Source: Coleophoma eucalyptorum (lineage: Eukaryota; Ascomycota; Leotiomycetes; Helotiales; Dermateaceae). Taken from it: a DNA stretch of 64,000 nt. Shown here piece by piece: positions 22,726-34,228 of the stretch. Numbering within the stretch: position 1 is the first letter of the stretch; the number at the start of each line of letters is the position of its first letter. The position numbers and the translations under genes were made by a program. The notes beneath the pieces were generated by a model, which did not search any database, was not told the origin of the DNA, and saw only the letters and a list, made by a program, of their open reading frames with translations. Location: contig JALRME010000014.1 of NCBI GenBank assembly GCA_026120035.1, positions 372,001-436,000 on the forward strand. Reading direction: 5' to 3'.

Positions 22726-24402
22726 TTACACTCTCCAAATAGCATCACTCATCTTAGCTACCTGCACCATCTCCTTCACGTCATGAACTCTGACTATATC
22801 AGCCCCACCCTGGATTGCAGCCACAACTGTAGCAGCAGTGCCCCAAACCCTCTCGCTCGGCGTCGTGACGCCAGTAATCTTCCCGATAAAACCTTTCCTC
22901 GAGCTTCCCAACAACCACGGCAAGCCTCTTAAACCAGGCCAATCTCTCAACTCATCCATTCTCCTCAGAATTTCCAAGTTCTGCTCGCCCGTCTTGGCAA
23001 ATCCGATTCCTGGGTCAAGAATGATACGCCATCGACGGATACCTGCTGCTTCAGCTTCGGCGACTCGGGCGAGAAGTTCTTCGGCGATGGTGGGGATCAG
23101 GCCGTCTGGGTAGTCGGTGAGTTTCGTCATCGTGGCTGGTGTCCCTCTCATGTGCATCAGGCAGACAGACTTGCCCGATTTAGCCATGGTGGAGAGCATG
23201 TCAGGATCAAGCTGGCCGGCAGCAACGTCGTTAATGATGTCTGCTCCAGCTTCGGCAGCAGCAGCCGCCACGGCGGCTCGATAGGTGTCGACGCTGATTA
23301 TTGGTCGAGGTGACATTGCTGTCATAGTTTTGATCGCGGGCAAGATCCGGGAAATCTCCTCCTCGGCAGAGATGTCTGGCTTTCCCGGTGCGGATGATTG
23401 GCCGCCAATGTCAATAATACTTGCTCCTGAGTTAACGAGATTGGCGATGCTCGTCTCCACCGAACCACTGGTATGCACCCCACCGTCGGAGAATGAATCT
23501 GGAGTCATATTCAATATGCCCATAACATGAGTTTTCCGGCTATTTCTCAGCGCATGAACCATCTCTGTCGAGGACGAAAGAGGTGTAACTGTGGATATGG
23601 GTTCTGATGGTGGAAGCGCATTCAAGTAATCCTGCGTCAACTTCCATGGAGATGAAGGGTTCAGAGCTGTGCCGGGAATGAGTCTGTCGAAATGTCAATA
23701 AAAATTGGTCAGGTCGCGAGAGCTCTGCTTACTCTGACAAAGGTCGGAGAACAAATTCTCGTTCGAAGATTCCGATATGGGGGATCTTAAGCCTTGGGTG
23801 ATCAACAACTTGGTCGTCATATAGTAGAATATCCAAATCAATATTTCGGGGACCCTTGTCAATGACCTTTTTTCGACCCATTGAGTTCTCAATGTCTTGT
23901 AATTGATCAAGCAGAGCCAAAGGCTCGAGAGTTGTCTCTACCTGAAATATAGTTAGGACCATTTCTTAAATGTCATGTGATCATTTGAAATGCCTACCTC
24001 GCAAGCACCATTGATGAAGTTCTCCTGATCCAGAACGTACATAGGTTCGGTCTCCCAAAGACTGCTCGTTCGTTTCACGTGGATTCCCCTATTCGACATC
24101 TCATTGCACGCCTTTTCAATCCATGCGATCCGGTCGCCCAGATTCGAGCCCAGAGCAATGTAGGCCGTGTGCTTCGTCGACGGAGCCTCTCGACTCCACG
24201 ATGCACCATCAGAGCTGACTTTGATGGGAGCAAAGGTGTGCTGGGTCCATGGACTCGCTTTGTCTCTCTCTGGCTCACTGGAGGTAGAGTGCTGCCTCCT
24301 TAAACCCGATGCCATGGCGACGGCAGGGGGTCGGCGGGAGAGAACATGTCGAGATGTTGCAACTCTGCCCGGGAGCGCAGCGACCAGTCGAGGGACCTTC
24401 AT
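22726..24402 (-). CDS. FOL1: Bifunctional HPPK-dihydropteroate synthase (folate biosynthesis), probably mitochondrial
   Basis: Three exons (24402-23998, 23941-23733, 23683-22726), 523 residues in frame. The N-terminus (MKVPRLVAALPGRVATSRHV, then more Arg/Ser) is a likely mitochondrial presequence; yeast Fol1 is mitochondrial. HPPK follows: TAYIALGSNLGDR, then GPRNIDLDILLYDD, which transfers pyrophosphate to 6-hydroxymethyl-dihydropterin. DHPS, the sulfonamide target, comes next: GILNMTPDSFSDGG, IIDIGGQSSAPG, DIINDVAAGQ, ILDPGIGFAKTGEQNLE and GSSRKGFIG. The N-terminal dihydroneopterin aldolase part of the trifunctional yeast protein is missing here, so that activity must be a separate gene. 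Introns have donors GTAGGC and GTAAGC. Divergent from the nitronate monooxygenase gene. Confidence 0.95.
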
Positions 24403-25326
24403 GGACAGTAAGATGTGAGGGAATTGGCTGTGCTCACACTGGCGATGTGCAAGTAGGCGCACGCTTCAGAAGCATGTACAGTCTTTTCGCAACTGCGTGA
24501 TTGGAGCCATATCATTGGCGGGCGTGGGAGGCGAGAGCCGAGATGTTCTCGAACCACGCTGGGCCGGGTCCTGACCACCGCATGCCGATTGCAGCGCGTT
24601 GGTGATCTCGGTCGTCTCCTAGGGCCGAGTGGGGTCAACTATTGTTATTGATCTTGATATGAATGTCGATATTGGTGTTCCAACCTTTCTATACAGACAG
24701 TTGATTCTTGGCCGCGTAATTCATCCATCTTGTCTGTTTTTTTGAGTTTGAAATAAATCAATCAAATCAAATCAGAGTAGCCCGGTTGATTTTGTTACAT
24801 CAAAGTCCCAATATGGTCTACCATATATATGGTTGTCATGTGAGGGCGCGTTTGCTGTAAAAAGGTCATTGTTTTCCATGATCTTAGAAAACATAAGATT
24901 AAAAGTCATCAATGCACAGTCAACGACGGTATATTGAACTCTCCCCCCCGCCCACCCCTCTCTCTTTTTATACCCCGTTCCAAAACCTCAGTTCCTTTCC
25001 CACAGCATCGACACGCTCGGCATCTCGACCCTTGCAACCATCGCGACTGTCTCGGATACGGACTAGCGCCACATGTCAGCAAGCCGAGGCATCTTCCCCA
25101 GTTTTGATCAGCTTACCGAACGGATGCTCTTCTCTTTGCGGCAATCCTGGTCGACTGTCTTCTTAAACACGAATCTCCTCCGCCGTCGCAAACTTCTTCT
25201 TCCTCCTTCATACATCTCTCTCCCCGCACGGAATCTCTCTTCTGCGCCTTATACCCCTTCTTTGCTGTATTCAGACTTTCACCGACTACCCCTACTTCAT
25301 TCGAGTTCACTCATACTATACACAAA
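24403..25326. promoter_or_regulatory. Divergent promoter region between folate and nitronate monooxygenase genes
   Basis: Contains a C/T-rich tract around 24940-24980 and near 25180-25260 ahead of the monooxygenase ATG, as is common in fungal core promoters and leaders. No gene seen. Confidence 0.5.
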
Positions 25327-26691
25327 ATGGCTTCTCCTCGTAAGTATCACATGCCAGTCCCCAAGCAATCCGCAGAACAACAACCCTGACCGCTGCTCCC
25401 CAGAACAACTCCGCACAACGGTCACCGACCTCTTGCAGATCAACCATCCCGTCCTGCTGGCGGGAATGAACGTAGCAGCTGGTCCCAAGCTCGCAGCTGC
25501 TGTTACCAATGCTGGAGGACTGGGTGTCATCGGTGGTGTTGGATACACCCCAGATATGCTCCGGGAGCAGATCGCCGAGCTGAAGTCCTACTTGAACGAC
25601 AAGAATGCCCCATTTGGTGTTGATCTTCTACTGCCCCAAGTTGGAGGAAGTGCACGAAAGACGAAGTAAGCCACCCCCAAATGGATGGCGGGGCGATTGC
25701 TAACGGAGCACTCTAGTTACGATTATACCAAGGGAAAGCTAGATGAACTCACGAGCATCATCATCGACAGCGGAGCCAAGCTTTTCGTATCTGCAGTTGG
25801 TGTCCCACCAAAGAAGGTCGTCGACCGTATCCACGCTGCCGGCATTATCTACATGAACATGATTGGACACCCAAAGCACGTCAAGAAGTGCCTCGAGCTC
25901 GGCGTTGACATTATCTGTGCACAAGGTGGTGAGGGAGGAGGACACACCGGAGATGTCCCAACTACCGGTAGGCAAACTCTATTCCATGATTCTCGGTGTA
26001 CATTGCTAACGAGATATTATTAGTCCTCATCCCAGCCGTTGTCGACCTCTGCAAAGGCAAGAACGGTGGACTCGGAAAGCCAGTCCAAGTCGTCGCTGCT
26101 GGTGGTATTTACAACGGCCAAACCGTTGCCGCAGCACTCATGCTTGGCGCCAGCGCTGTCTGGGTTGGAACCAGATTCATCTTGACCGATGAGGCCGGCG
26201 CACCAAAGGCACACCAAGAAGCCGTGAGAACTGCAGGACACGACGACAATGTCCGAACAATCATTTTCACAGTAAGATACCCCTATGCCATTGCTATCAT
26301 AATCAGGAAATAGGACTGACAAACTTTCTAGGGCCGACCTCTCCGCGTCCGCACCAACGCCTACATTAAGAACTGGGAGGAAGAGCGCGCGGCGGAGATC
26401 AAGGAGTTGACCGGAAAGGGTATTATTCCCGTTGAGCACGACTTCGAGAAGCTCGGTGATGGTAAGCCACTCTGTCCCAAACTTGTCTGAGCCAGAAACC
26501 CAACTAATCCGATCAAATCAGACATCGATGACGAGACAATGGACAACGCAAGACCTTTCCTCATGGGCAAGGCCGCTGCAGTTGTGAACGAGAAGAAGAG
26601 CGCCAAGGCCGTCGTGGACGAGCTTGTAAACGACGCCGTGGCTTGGATTCACAAGGGAGAAAGCTTGATCCAGACTAAGTCAAAATTATAG
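25327..26691 (+). CDS. Nitronate monooxygenase (2-nitropropane dioxygenase family)
   Basis: FMN enzyme that oxidises alkyl nitronates such as toxic propionate-3-nitronate to carbonyls and nitrite. The start ATG at 25327 is followed at once by an intron (ATGGCTTCTCCTC, donor GTAAGT). The next exon gives QQLRTTVTDLLQINHPVLLAG, AAVTNAGGLGVIGG and FGVDLLLPQVGG. Later exons carry FVSAVGVPPKKVVDRIHAAG, the phosphate-binding block CAQGGEGGGHTGDVPTT, VVAAGGIYNGQTVAAALMLG and AVWVGTRFILTDE. The barrel order is complete. Five introns with good donors (for example at 25665 and 25968) split the gene, total about 355 residues. The C-terminal end (VAWIHKGESLIQTKSKL) resembles an SKL-type peroxisomal signal only loosely (SKL at the very end), so peroxisomal location is possible. 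Confidence 0.93.
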
Positions 26692-26876
26692 ATGAATTCC
26701 GTGAGATGTTTTTTAGGTCACAAGATTTGATCCATTCGCTTTGTTTTGGGCATTTCTGGGCATAGTTGTATGAATATAAACATATTATTTCAAGTCGCTA
26801 AAGTTTCCTGTGATTAATATACTTTTTGATGTTGGTCATTCAAGTCGCATTCCGATTTTGAGGTTTGATTGATACC

Positions 26877-28372
26877 CTACGCAGGGTGTCCTTGAGCATG
26901 GCACTCATGATCACTTGGTCCAGTCCACAAGTGACACCACTTATGAGGATCCTTTTCCACCTGCACTTCAATCCAACTCTTCCGGCCCGCCTTCTTACGC
27001 ATCGTCTGGATATGACTCTTCAGATCCATCGTATCTTGCCAGGCAGTCCTAAACGCTTCGATATCGCTATCGTTACAACCAACCTCAAATACATGACTAG
27101 TGTGCGCAACAATTACCTCCAGAGATAACCATTGCGTGCTCCAGTCTAGGTGCGATTCTTCTTCAGATCCATACTTCATGGCCTTCAGCCATGGCGAACA
27201 GCCACTCACGTCAAGCCATTTAAGGCTGTATAGAGAGTTGGCGAGGCGCTTCAGTACAACCGACGCTTCGGAAAAGTCACCATCAAGTGTATGGGAGTAA
27301 TAATTCGTCCCTCCATATTGAATGTCTCTATAATGCTGTGAAGACATGACAGCAGTCCGAGACTTAGGTGTCAGATTCGGTACTGGCCAGTGAGCCAGAG
27401 AAAGATGGGTAAGAGTTGGTACATGTTGAGCAAAGCTGAGTAGCTTTGGCCAGGATATATTTAGAGGCGGGTAGGCGAGGGAGAGATGAGTAAGGTGAGG
27501 AATAATGGGCCCTAATGGAGTTGGGATGCTTTCCTCCCATGACTCACTCTCGGCTGCTGCAGACCGTCGGAAAAAGAGCTCGCTAAGTTGCTTGAGCGAA
27601 ACAGAGCGCCCTGTAGATCCCGACAAATCTAGTCGTTGGAAATTCTCGTTCCTTTCACTACCAGCTGCGTCGGTCTCTATCTCGTCCTCCTCGTCCACAG
27701 GAGGGGGTGTTAGGAGGCCCTTTAGTCCCGTGTAACCAACACCTTCCTCGGAGCCATAGACAGCAATGTAGGAAAGTAAAAGAACTCGCATCCTGGTTGG
27801 CAACTCAGACAAGTTGTATATTTCAAATTCTCTGATAAATAACCAATTCAGTGCCATGGCTTTCAGGCACTGGTCTTGTAAAGAGCCAACAACTGGGGCA
27901 ACGACCCCCGGTAGGTGCTCAATCCGGTGTGGATACAGCCGTCCATACTCGACTTTTCTGACTTCTACGGGAGCATTTTTGGGGGTCTCAAGCCAGCTTC
28001 TTGGAGGTGCAGGACCGGCGGGAATGCGCCGGCCATTCTCGTCAAATCTTCTTCGATGTCTATCACGAAGTCGGGGAGCTGGGGTCTCTGGAATGGAGAG
28101 GAGGCTTCGGATTGATGGAGGAAGGGTTGGAGTGATGACAGGAGCAGAGACCTTTGTATGGTCTTCGGAAATGGAGAATTGGGTTTTGCGTAAGCTAGAG
28201 ATCAGCTCATTCACCGAGGGAGTTGCATCTACAAAGATTTAGTGGAGTGGTGGGGATGTAGGACCAGAGACTCACTACTGCTCGAGGCAGGTGCAGCAGA
28301 AGCCGACCCTAACGATGGATGAACTGTGCTTTGAGGCTTCGAGTATTGGGACGTGAATCGTTTCTTTGGCAT
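26877..28372 (-). CDS. LRR-like fungal protein of unknown function
   Basis: Two exons (28372-28276 and 28228-26877), 482 residues in frame. It starts MPKKRFTSQYSKPQSTVHPS. A basic, proline-rich N-terminal region (LRDRHRRRFDENGRRIPAGP) is followed by a helical block with LPTRMRVLLLSYIAVYG, which resembles an F-box/LRR cap. Repeats of leucine-rich type follow: FQRLDLSGSTGR, LTHLSLAYPPLN, LTHLSLAHWPV and LKWLDVSGCSPWL. The C-terminal part is Trp/His/Cys-rich (WIEVQVEKDPHKWCHLWTG). There is no canonical F-box and no enzyme motif. The intron (donor GTGAGT, acceptor TTGTAG) joins PASSS to DATPSVNELI. It converges with the monooxygenase gene with only 185 bp between stops. Function not recognised; a scaffold or substrate-recognition role is a guess. 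Confidence 0.82.
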
Positions 28373-31300
28373 CAGGGACGTGTGAGGGGGATGAATGGGA
28401 GGAGGGAAGTTGCAGCCGTCACACAGGCAGGCAATTCATCTATCTTATCACGGGTCGGAACATCGATGCTCCGCCACCCTGTGGTGTTATGCGTCATGGA
28501 TGAATCAGAAAAGATGAAATGTCAGGCTGTACGGGTCTGGATGAGTCATATCTGACATCCCCCAGTCCAATTGCAGCTTCTACAATTGTCTTTTCTAAGA
28601 TTCTCTCTCCCTTCTTACTTTCAGCTCAGGGGTATGACTAATTTGTACATACGATGCCTGAGGCTCAATCCCTTCGCTCCGATGTCCCCGATGCCCTCAA
28701 TCAACTTTCAACGGCACTCGTCAACACCAGCCATGGGTACCGCTTTCGAGCGGAAGTGCAGATATCCCATCCGGGCATAGTACAGGTTCTGGTGTGGCCA
28801 TGGAATTGCAATGCTCTTCTTTCACAGAGCCTCAAGCCATTACGGCTTCGTTATATGCCACTGGTCTACGTAACTCTACCATGTGAAGTTTTATTTTGAA
28901 CTCACTCCCGGCTTGTTAGGTATCCTCATTTATTGCAATTGATCTTTCGTATCTCTGATCAGACCGGGAATGCGCCAATCTCAAGACTACATTCTTCTAG
29001 GCGTCCATAAGCATGGCAATATTGTTTGCACTTGCTATGCACACGTCACTTATAATAAGTACTATGGCTACAGTGATGTCTGTTATCTGTTCTTGGGAAT
29101 CATTTAGAGAAGTGATTTCCATGTTCTCCGGATGCGTTTGCCATACGTGGCAAGCAGCAAAATGGTCCATACCCAAAGCCAGTAGCTGCCCGGGACTTTC
29201 TGAGTAAGAGTCCGAACTATTTGGATTGAGGGTGCTTTACCCAGTGACCAGGAAATATCCCATATCGTTCCCTCTCTCGATAGCTAGATGCTACATCTCC
29301 ATCGTTAAGTGATCATGTGCGTGTTAGTCCTATTGTATTTGCCATTGCCAATGTTAATTTCATATATCGAATGAATGCTGCTCTCGACCAACCTGCACAA
29401 AATCAGGCTGTTGCAAGGCACACAGAGTTGAGTTTGAGTCCTCATCCCGATGAAACTCGTCCAGTCGTCCGGCGCCAAAGTCTACAAGCAAGTAATTTAA
29501 AATCGCTCAACTGATGCCACCTAAAATACATTGCTAAGGCCCCGCAGCTAAAGCATGGCTGTTTACCCAGATATCGCGTTTGGAGAAGTACTGGGCTATC
29601 TGGAGAGCGGCAAAAATATGGGCCAGAGTTCCGTGAGGAGTGATCGCTAATGCCCACTTTTATCATGACAACTGCCATCTGATGGATGGTCATGTCTTTA
29701 CAAGTACCATCTTTGACGACAGTTCTGTTACCAGATGTAAACAGCGAATATGGCGAGAAAGGAGTGAAAATGTAGTATTGGTGGAGATCTCATCTCTTTA
29801 CCAATTTTTAGGACTCCAGATTTGCTGTATTGGAAAGGATTTTGGTAAAAAAGGCATAAGATTGCAAAAAGGAAATACTCCGGATGAGGTTGAAGGCTGA
29901 GAAGTCGAAGTAGAAGATGGAAAAAACCAGTTCATGCACTGGTCAGTTATGGAATCCCATGAAAAGATTCGGTTTCGGCAGCAATACTACATATATAGCA
30001 TATTACTCTTCAAGATCACCAACACAACCCATCTCCAGCCATTTTCTCCAACACCACCTTGGAATCTCTACCCTACCTACTACACATCGTCAAATTTGGC
30101 ATCCGTACTTGTCCATCTGCCATCTTACTCTTGCCATAAGTCTCAAGCGAATGTGGTTTTCCACCCAGGAAGACAGAAACTGGATGTTTATTTCAGAAGA
30201 TTATACGGGGCCAGAATATTAAGAATATGAATCCTTGGAAGAATGTTTCAGGGTTAAGAATTTGGAGTATTGGCTTTGAAGTTCATACTCCTAGATTTTC
30301 TGGTTATGTCAGTCTTCTCACTCTCGTTACGCTTTGTTCTGGGATGATGTGCGACGGCGACCTCGAAATCATAGCGTATAGAGATTTCGTGATTGAGATT
30401 TATTTATTCGAGAATTTCGAATTCTTAATCTTGAACCTAGAGCGACCATAGAGGAGTACCAGTGCTATGTATCCGAAAATATTACAATTTATGGGTCACT
30501 GAAACCTGTTGTCTCTGTGCCCACCCAAGCGTTGGTGATATTTGAGATACCATGACGAAGTGCTACCTTTCATAATCATAGTGAATATTTTTAATAAATG
30601 TTACGTATGGGTAAAATTGCCAGCTCAGCTTTAGTGGCTCCCACGGATGGGACTCAGTAGCATCTGATTATCTGATCAGAGGTAGAGAGCATGGAAGAGT
30701 GCCAAACTCAGCAAGCAGGAGCGCGAGAACATGCTCCACGTTGCATGTATTAGCATGCTCAATCACCTCACACGATTTCAAGATGAGAAAAAAGTTCAGA
30801 TAGCCAACCCTGTTTGCATTTCTCTATCATACAATTTTCGTCATTAACTAGTCCAAAACAAGACGCCTAAGTTAATGACATACAACATCCTATCCTGTTT
30901 ATGGTATTCGAAGCTTGCAAAAAAAGAAAAGTATCAAGTACAAAGAGGCGAAGCAGAAGTAACATGAGGTCAAATAAGATGAAATCAAGTGAGGGGAGAA
31001 GCTATGTGATATAGCTATAGACGAGTGAAATTAAACGAATGTCTACGACACAAAAGGTCAACTCCTAGCGACGCTTACTCACATACCAACAATCCATCCA
31101 TGCGGTTGTCATGTCCCCATTGAAAAGACAACAGATAAAACACCAAGAAATCACAGACCCAAGCCTGGAAATACCTTCATAAAGAAACCCAAGAATAGAA
31201 AAAAACATTGACAAAAGTAAACACACTCGCGCGAAAAGATTTTCCAATAGGAGGAAGAAGACTCCAGAAGTTCAATGCAACCGCCATCTTTGTGCTAATG

Positions 31301-31975
31301 CATACAAAGATGGAATATTTGCGAGATGATACCCATGCCATTCATGTCTTTGCGTATTCGCGACATGTCCCATATTCCCATACTCCCATATTCCCATGTT
31401 CCCATATTCCCAGGTTCCATACCCCAATCCCTTATGCCCATAACCCATAACCCTTACCCCTTGCCCCTTACCCCTTATCCTTTACTCATAACCCATAACC
31501 CAGACCTGAATTCCATACGCATATCCCTGCCATTGCGCCATCTTCACCAGAGCCTTTGAATAATATTCGCAAATTGAAAAAAAGAAAAAACATATAATAA
31601 AGCAAACCAAGAGAGAAATAAAACAGGAAAGGACGAAAGCAGAACAAGGCAATATAAAGAAACAGATAAGGCAAAGAAGCAAATGAAAAAAAGTCCCGAA
31701 ATTTTCGTTTTGTATCATCTGCAATGGCTGAATGAATTCGAGACATAGCCTCTTGTCCAACAGAGAAAACAACAATACCCCGAATGACCCCTGTCAAGTA
31801 CTCAAGTAGTCAAATAGTAGAGTGACATTGCCTTGATGAAAACCAAAGAAACCTATACCAGCTATGCAAGAAAGAGAATTAACATCCATAGCATAATAAA
31901 GCGAAATAGCGAAAAATGGTACCAAAATGATATCATAATGCTGGATAAAAGTTGTATGTGTAAGCCATGGCTATA
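28373..31975. other. 3.6-kb interval without a convincing gene
   Basis: The left part is the LRR-like gene's upstream region; the right part is downstream of the regulator gene. Short frames exist, for example plus 28654-28899 starting MPEAQSLRSDVPDALNQLST and overlapping frames at 29917-30230, but none shows a known domain, codon pattern or clear splice context. The span 31369-31503 is a G/C-skewed repeat, listed separately. Confidence 0.5.
31369..31503 (-). repeat. Degenerate CCCATA/CCCTTA repeat, G-quadruplex-type on the minus strand
   Basis: On plus it reads as repeats of CCCATATT, then CCCATAA and CCCCTTA units. On minus, the sense strand of the upstream regulator gene, this gives GGGGTAAGGGGCAAGGGG followed by TAAGGG: four G-runs with 3-base loops. 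It lies about 470-610 bp past the regulator's stop codon, so it could be in its 3' UTR. Confidence 0.75.
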
Positions 31976-34228
31976 TCAGATGCTCATCTCATGCTGTAAA
32001 GTCGTGGAAGGAAAATAGGCAGAACTACTTTGTACACCTTCCCAGCGACCGCAATTTCGGGGCAAGCCGTCATGGCCACTGGTGAGACTTGGGAGGCTAT
32101 AACCACTGCTCTGTGAGAACTCGCTCTTGATGCGCGGTTCCTCACTGACTCTGGGCAAATGGTAGCGCTGTTCCTGACCCTCATACATGGGCGACGGGAA
32201 GTATAGAAAACCGCTGGCTTCCTCGATGTTGCGAGAGTCTTCGGCTGAGAGGGTAGGTTCCAATGGAAGACGAAGTGCTGTTCGCGAGTAATGCTGAGTG
32301 CGCGGATCATAGTTGGAGCCATAGTTCGATGAAGTGAGCATTGATGAGGAGACAGTGCTGAGATCACCAGCTCTCAAGGAGCCACCTGGGGAGAAAGTGC
32401 CTGAGCCACCTGCACCTGAGCCTCCAGGTCCGATGCTGGCATTACTCTCCCGACGCTCAGTCTGATAATGTCCCGGTGAGCGACCGCGCACCACCATTGG
32501 TGCAGACATGCGGGTTGCAACTTTCACCCATCGATCATGGGACGAGTGATGGCTTCCCAAGTCAGCGAAGAGCTCGATGACGAGATGGTAATACTGTTGT
32601 GCTGCGCGTCGCTTGCCGTTGTTGGCGGTCGCATTCTTGAATTGGATCCGCTCGAAGGTTGCTTCAGTAGCAGTCTGACCAGGATTTGGGCCGAATGACT
32701 GGTCGAAAAGACCTCGCGAGCTGTTACCAAGTGCGTTGTCTCCAAAGATTCCTAGTTGTGGGTGTTTGGGGGCAATCGGTATCCGTTCTGGTTTGAGTTG
32801 TGGTCCCTTATCTCGCTTAGGTGTGTGCTGCACGAGTTCGATGACTTTCCCATTTTGGCCGTCAACAACTGCAGATATTGACATGGCGAAGCCGAGTATG
32901 TTAGGCGAATGGCCACCACTTTGTACAAGGTGGAGTGGGCCATTTGGAATGTTGGGAAGTAGTGTATAACTGCATTGAAGGGCAAAATAGTTTCGTCGAT
33001 AGCATGTCCAGTCATTGTCTGCCATGAAAAACCCTTTGTCAATTTTCCCGTAAATTTCAGGCCGGATAATTTGCCCATCTACTGTTTGGAACTGGTGTAT
33101 TACATGGGTAGGCCTGAGCGGCGGGCTCCCTTCGCCAGGAATTTGAAGTGTATTGTCCATATTGGTAGGACTTGTGAACCCGCTCCGCGATTCAGCTGGT
33201 GATAATGGGGCGCCTCTTACAGACCCAAGAGCTGGTGATCTAGACAGAAGCAAGTCTGAACTTCGTCGATAGTTGGGTGTTGTACTTGCGTAAAGGTCTC
33301 GTGTTGCGAGAGGTGATCCAAGATGTGGAAGGGCTGGGGAGCGCGACATCCCAGGCGAGGATGCGCTACTGTATCGAAATGTAAGCATCGCATTTGACAT
33401 CGTCTGGTGTACCATGATATAGGTTTAGGCATATACATACAATGAGCTCAAGCGTGGTTTGATGTCGGGCATGGAATACAACGACGTTGCTGGAGAGTAA
33501 AGGCTCGAAGGGCCGTTAGGGTATGTTGTGGATCCGTTCAGAGCACCTTGATGATAGACATTCGTGTAAGGATGATAGCTCAAGGGCAACGGCTGTTGTG
33601 CGGTGCCATCGACGGAATATACAGGGCTGTTCGTATCAGTATCTGGAGTAAATCTAAGTTGTCAATTAGCGACTGATAGAAGGATGGTGTACAGCAGCTT
33701 TTAGCGTTCTTATGAAGCCATTGTCTTTGGGCATTGTCTTTCCCGTGAGGCAGTAATGCCCAGCGATTGCTGTGGGACACGAGCCTCAAACACACCCTTG
33801 GTGGTACGTCAATTGGGCACTGCCCGCGTCACGCGAACACTGTGGAGAAGATTGTTTTGACAGCAACGCTTAGGTTGTGAAACAAAGACTGAGCAGCAAC
33901 ATGATGCAGGCTGAATTCGTGGCAATCTTCAAGCTTCCACGCCGCGGACGTCAGGGAGTGTGCTTCCTTTTGAGCCAGAAGTAGGAATGGTTTGAAAAAA
34001 GATCCAAGGATAGTAAAGTGTAGGATTCTTCAATGAGGATAGCCAATACACTTACCTCATATCATCCGAAGCTGGGATTGCTAAGTATCGCAGCCCCATA
34101 TCCTGATTCAAGCTAGGAGCATGTAGATAATCGTGTCTTGAGTTACTATCAGATTCTGCCTCAGAACCGATGATTGTGTTTTCAGGGTACGCGCTGAGGT
34201 CTGAAAGGTTACCTGATTGCGAGCCCAT
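31976..34228 (-). CDS. vib-1: NDT80/PhoG-fold transcription factor, VIB-1/XprG-like
   Basis: Three exons (34228-34056, 33653-33441, 33368-31976), 592 residues in frame. The DNA-binding domain lies at about residues 215-430: IRPEIYGKIDKGFFMADNDW with CYRRNYFALQCSYTL, then LVQSGGHSPNILGFAMSISA, VELVQHTPKRDKGPQLKPE-like text, RIQFKNATANNGKRRAAQQY and HHLVIELFADLG-type strands ending WVKVATRMSAPMVVRGRSPG. This Ig-fold domain is shared by Ndt80, VIB-1 and XprG. VIB-1 controls heterokaryon-incompatibility cell death and, with XprG, extracellular protease and cellulase responses to starvation. The N-terminal 200 residues and the C-terminus are Ser/Pro/Tyr-rich and probably activating. The first intron is long (about 400 bp, branch CTAATTGAC). 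The start at 34228 (MGSQSGNLSDLSAYPE) is the first in-frame ATG; an extra 5' exon is possible. Orthology to VIB-1 rather than a paralogue is inferred. Confidence 0.88.

Noticed and set aside
24399..24462. Extension of the folate protein to an upstream start at 24462
   Set aside because: The upstream start is not ATG in context; the ATG at 24402 begins a proper mitochondrial presequence.
31482..31797. Two overlapping minus-strand frames rich in Phe/Leu/Cys
   Set aside because: Hydrophobic composition arises from an A-rich plus strand; no signal, domain or codon pattern.
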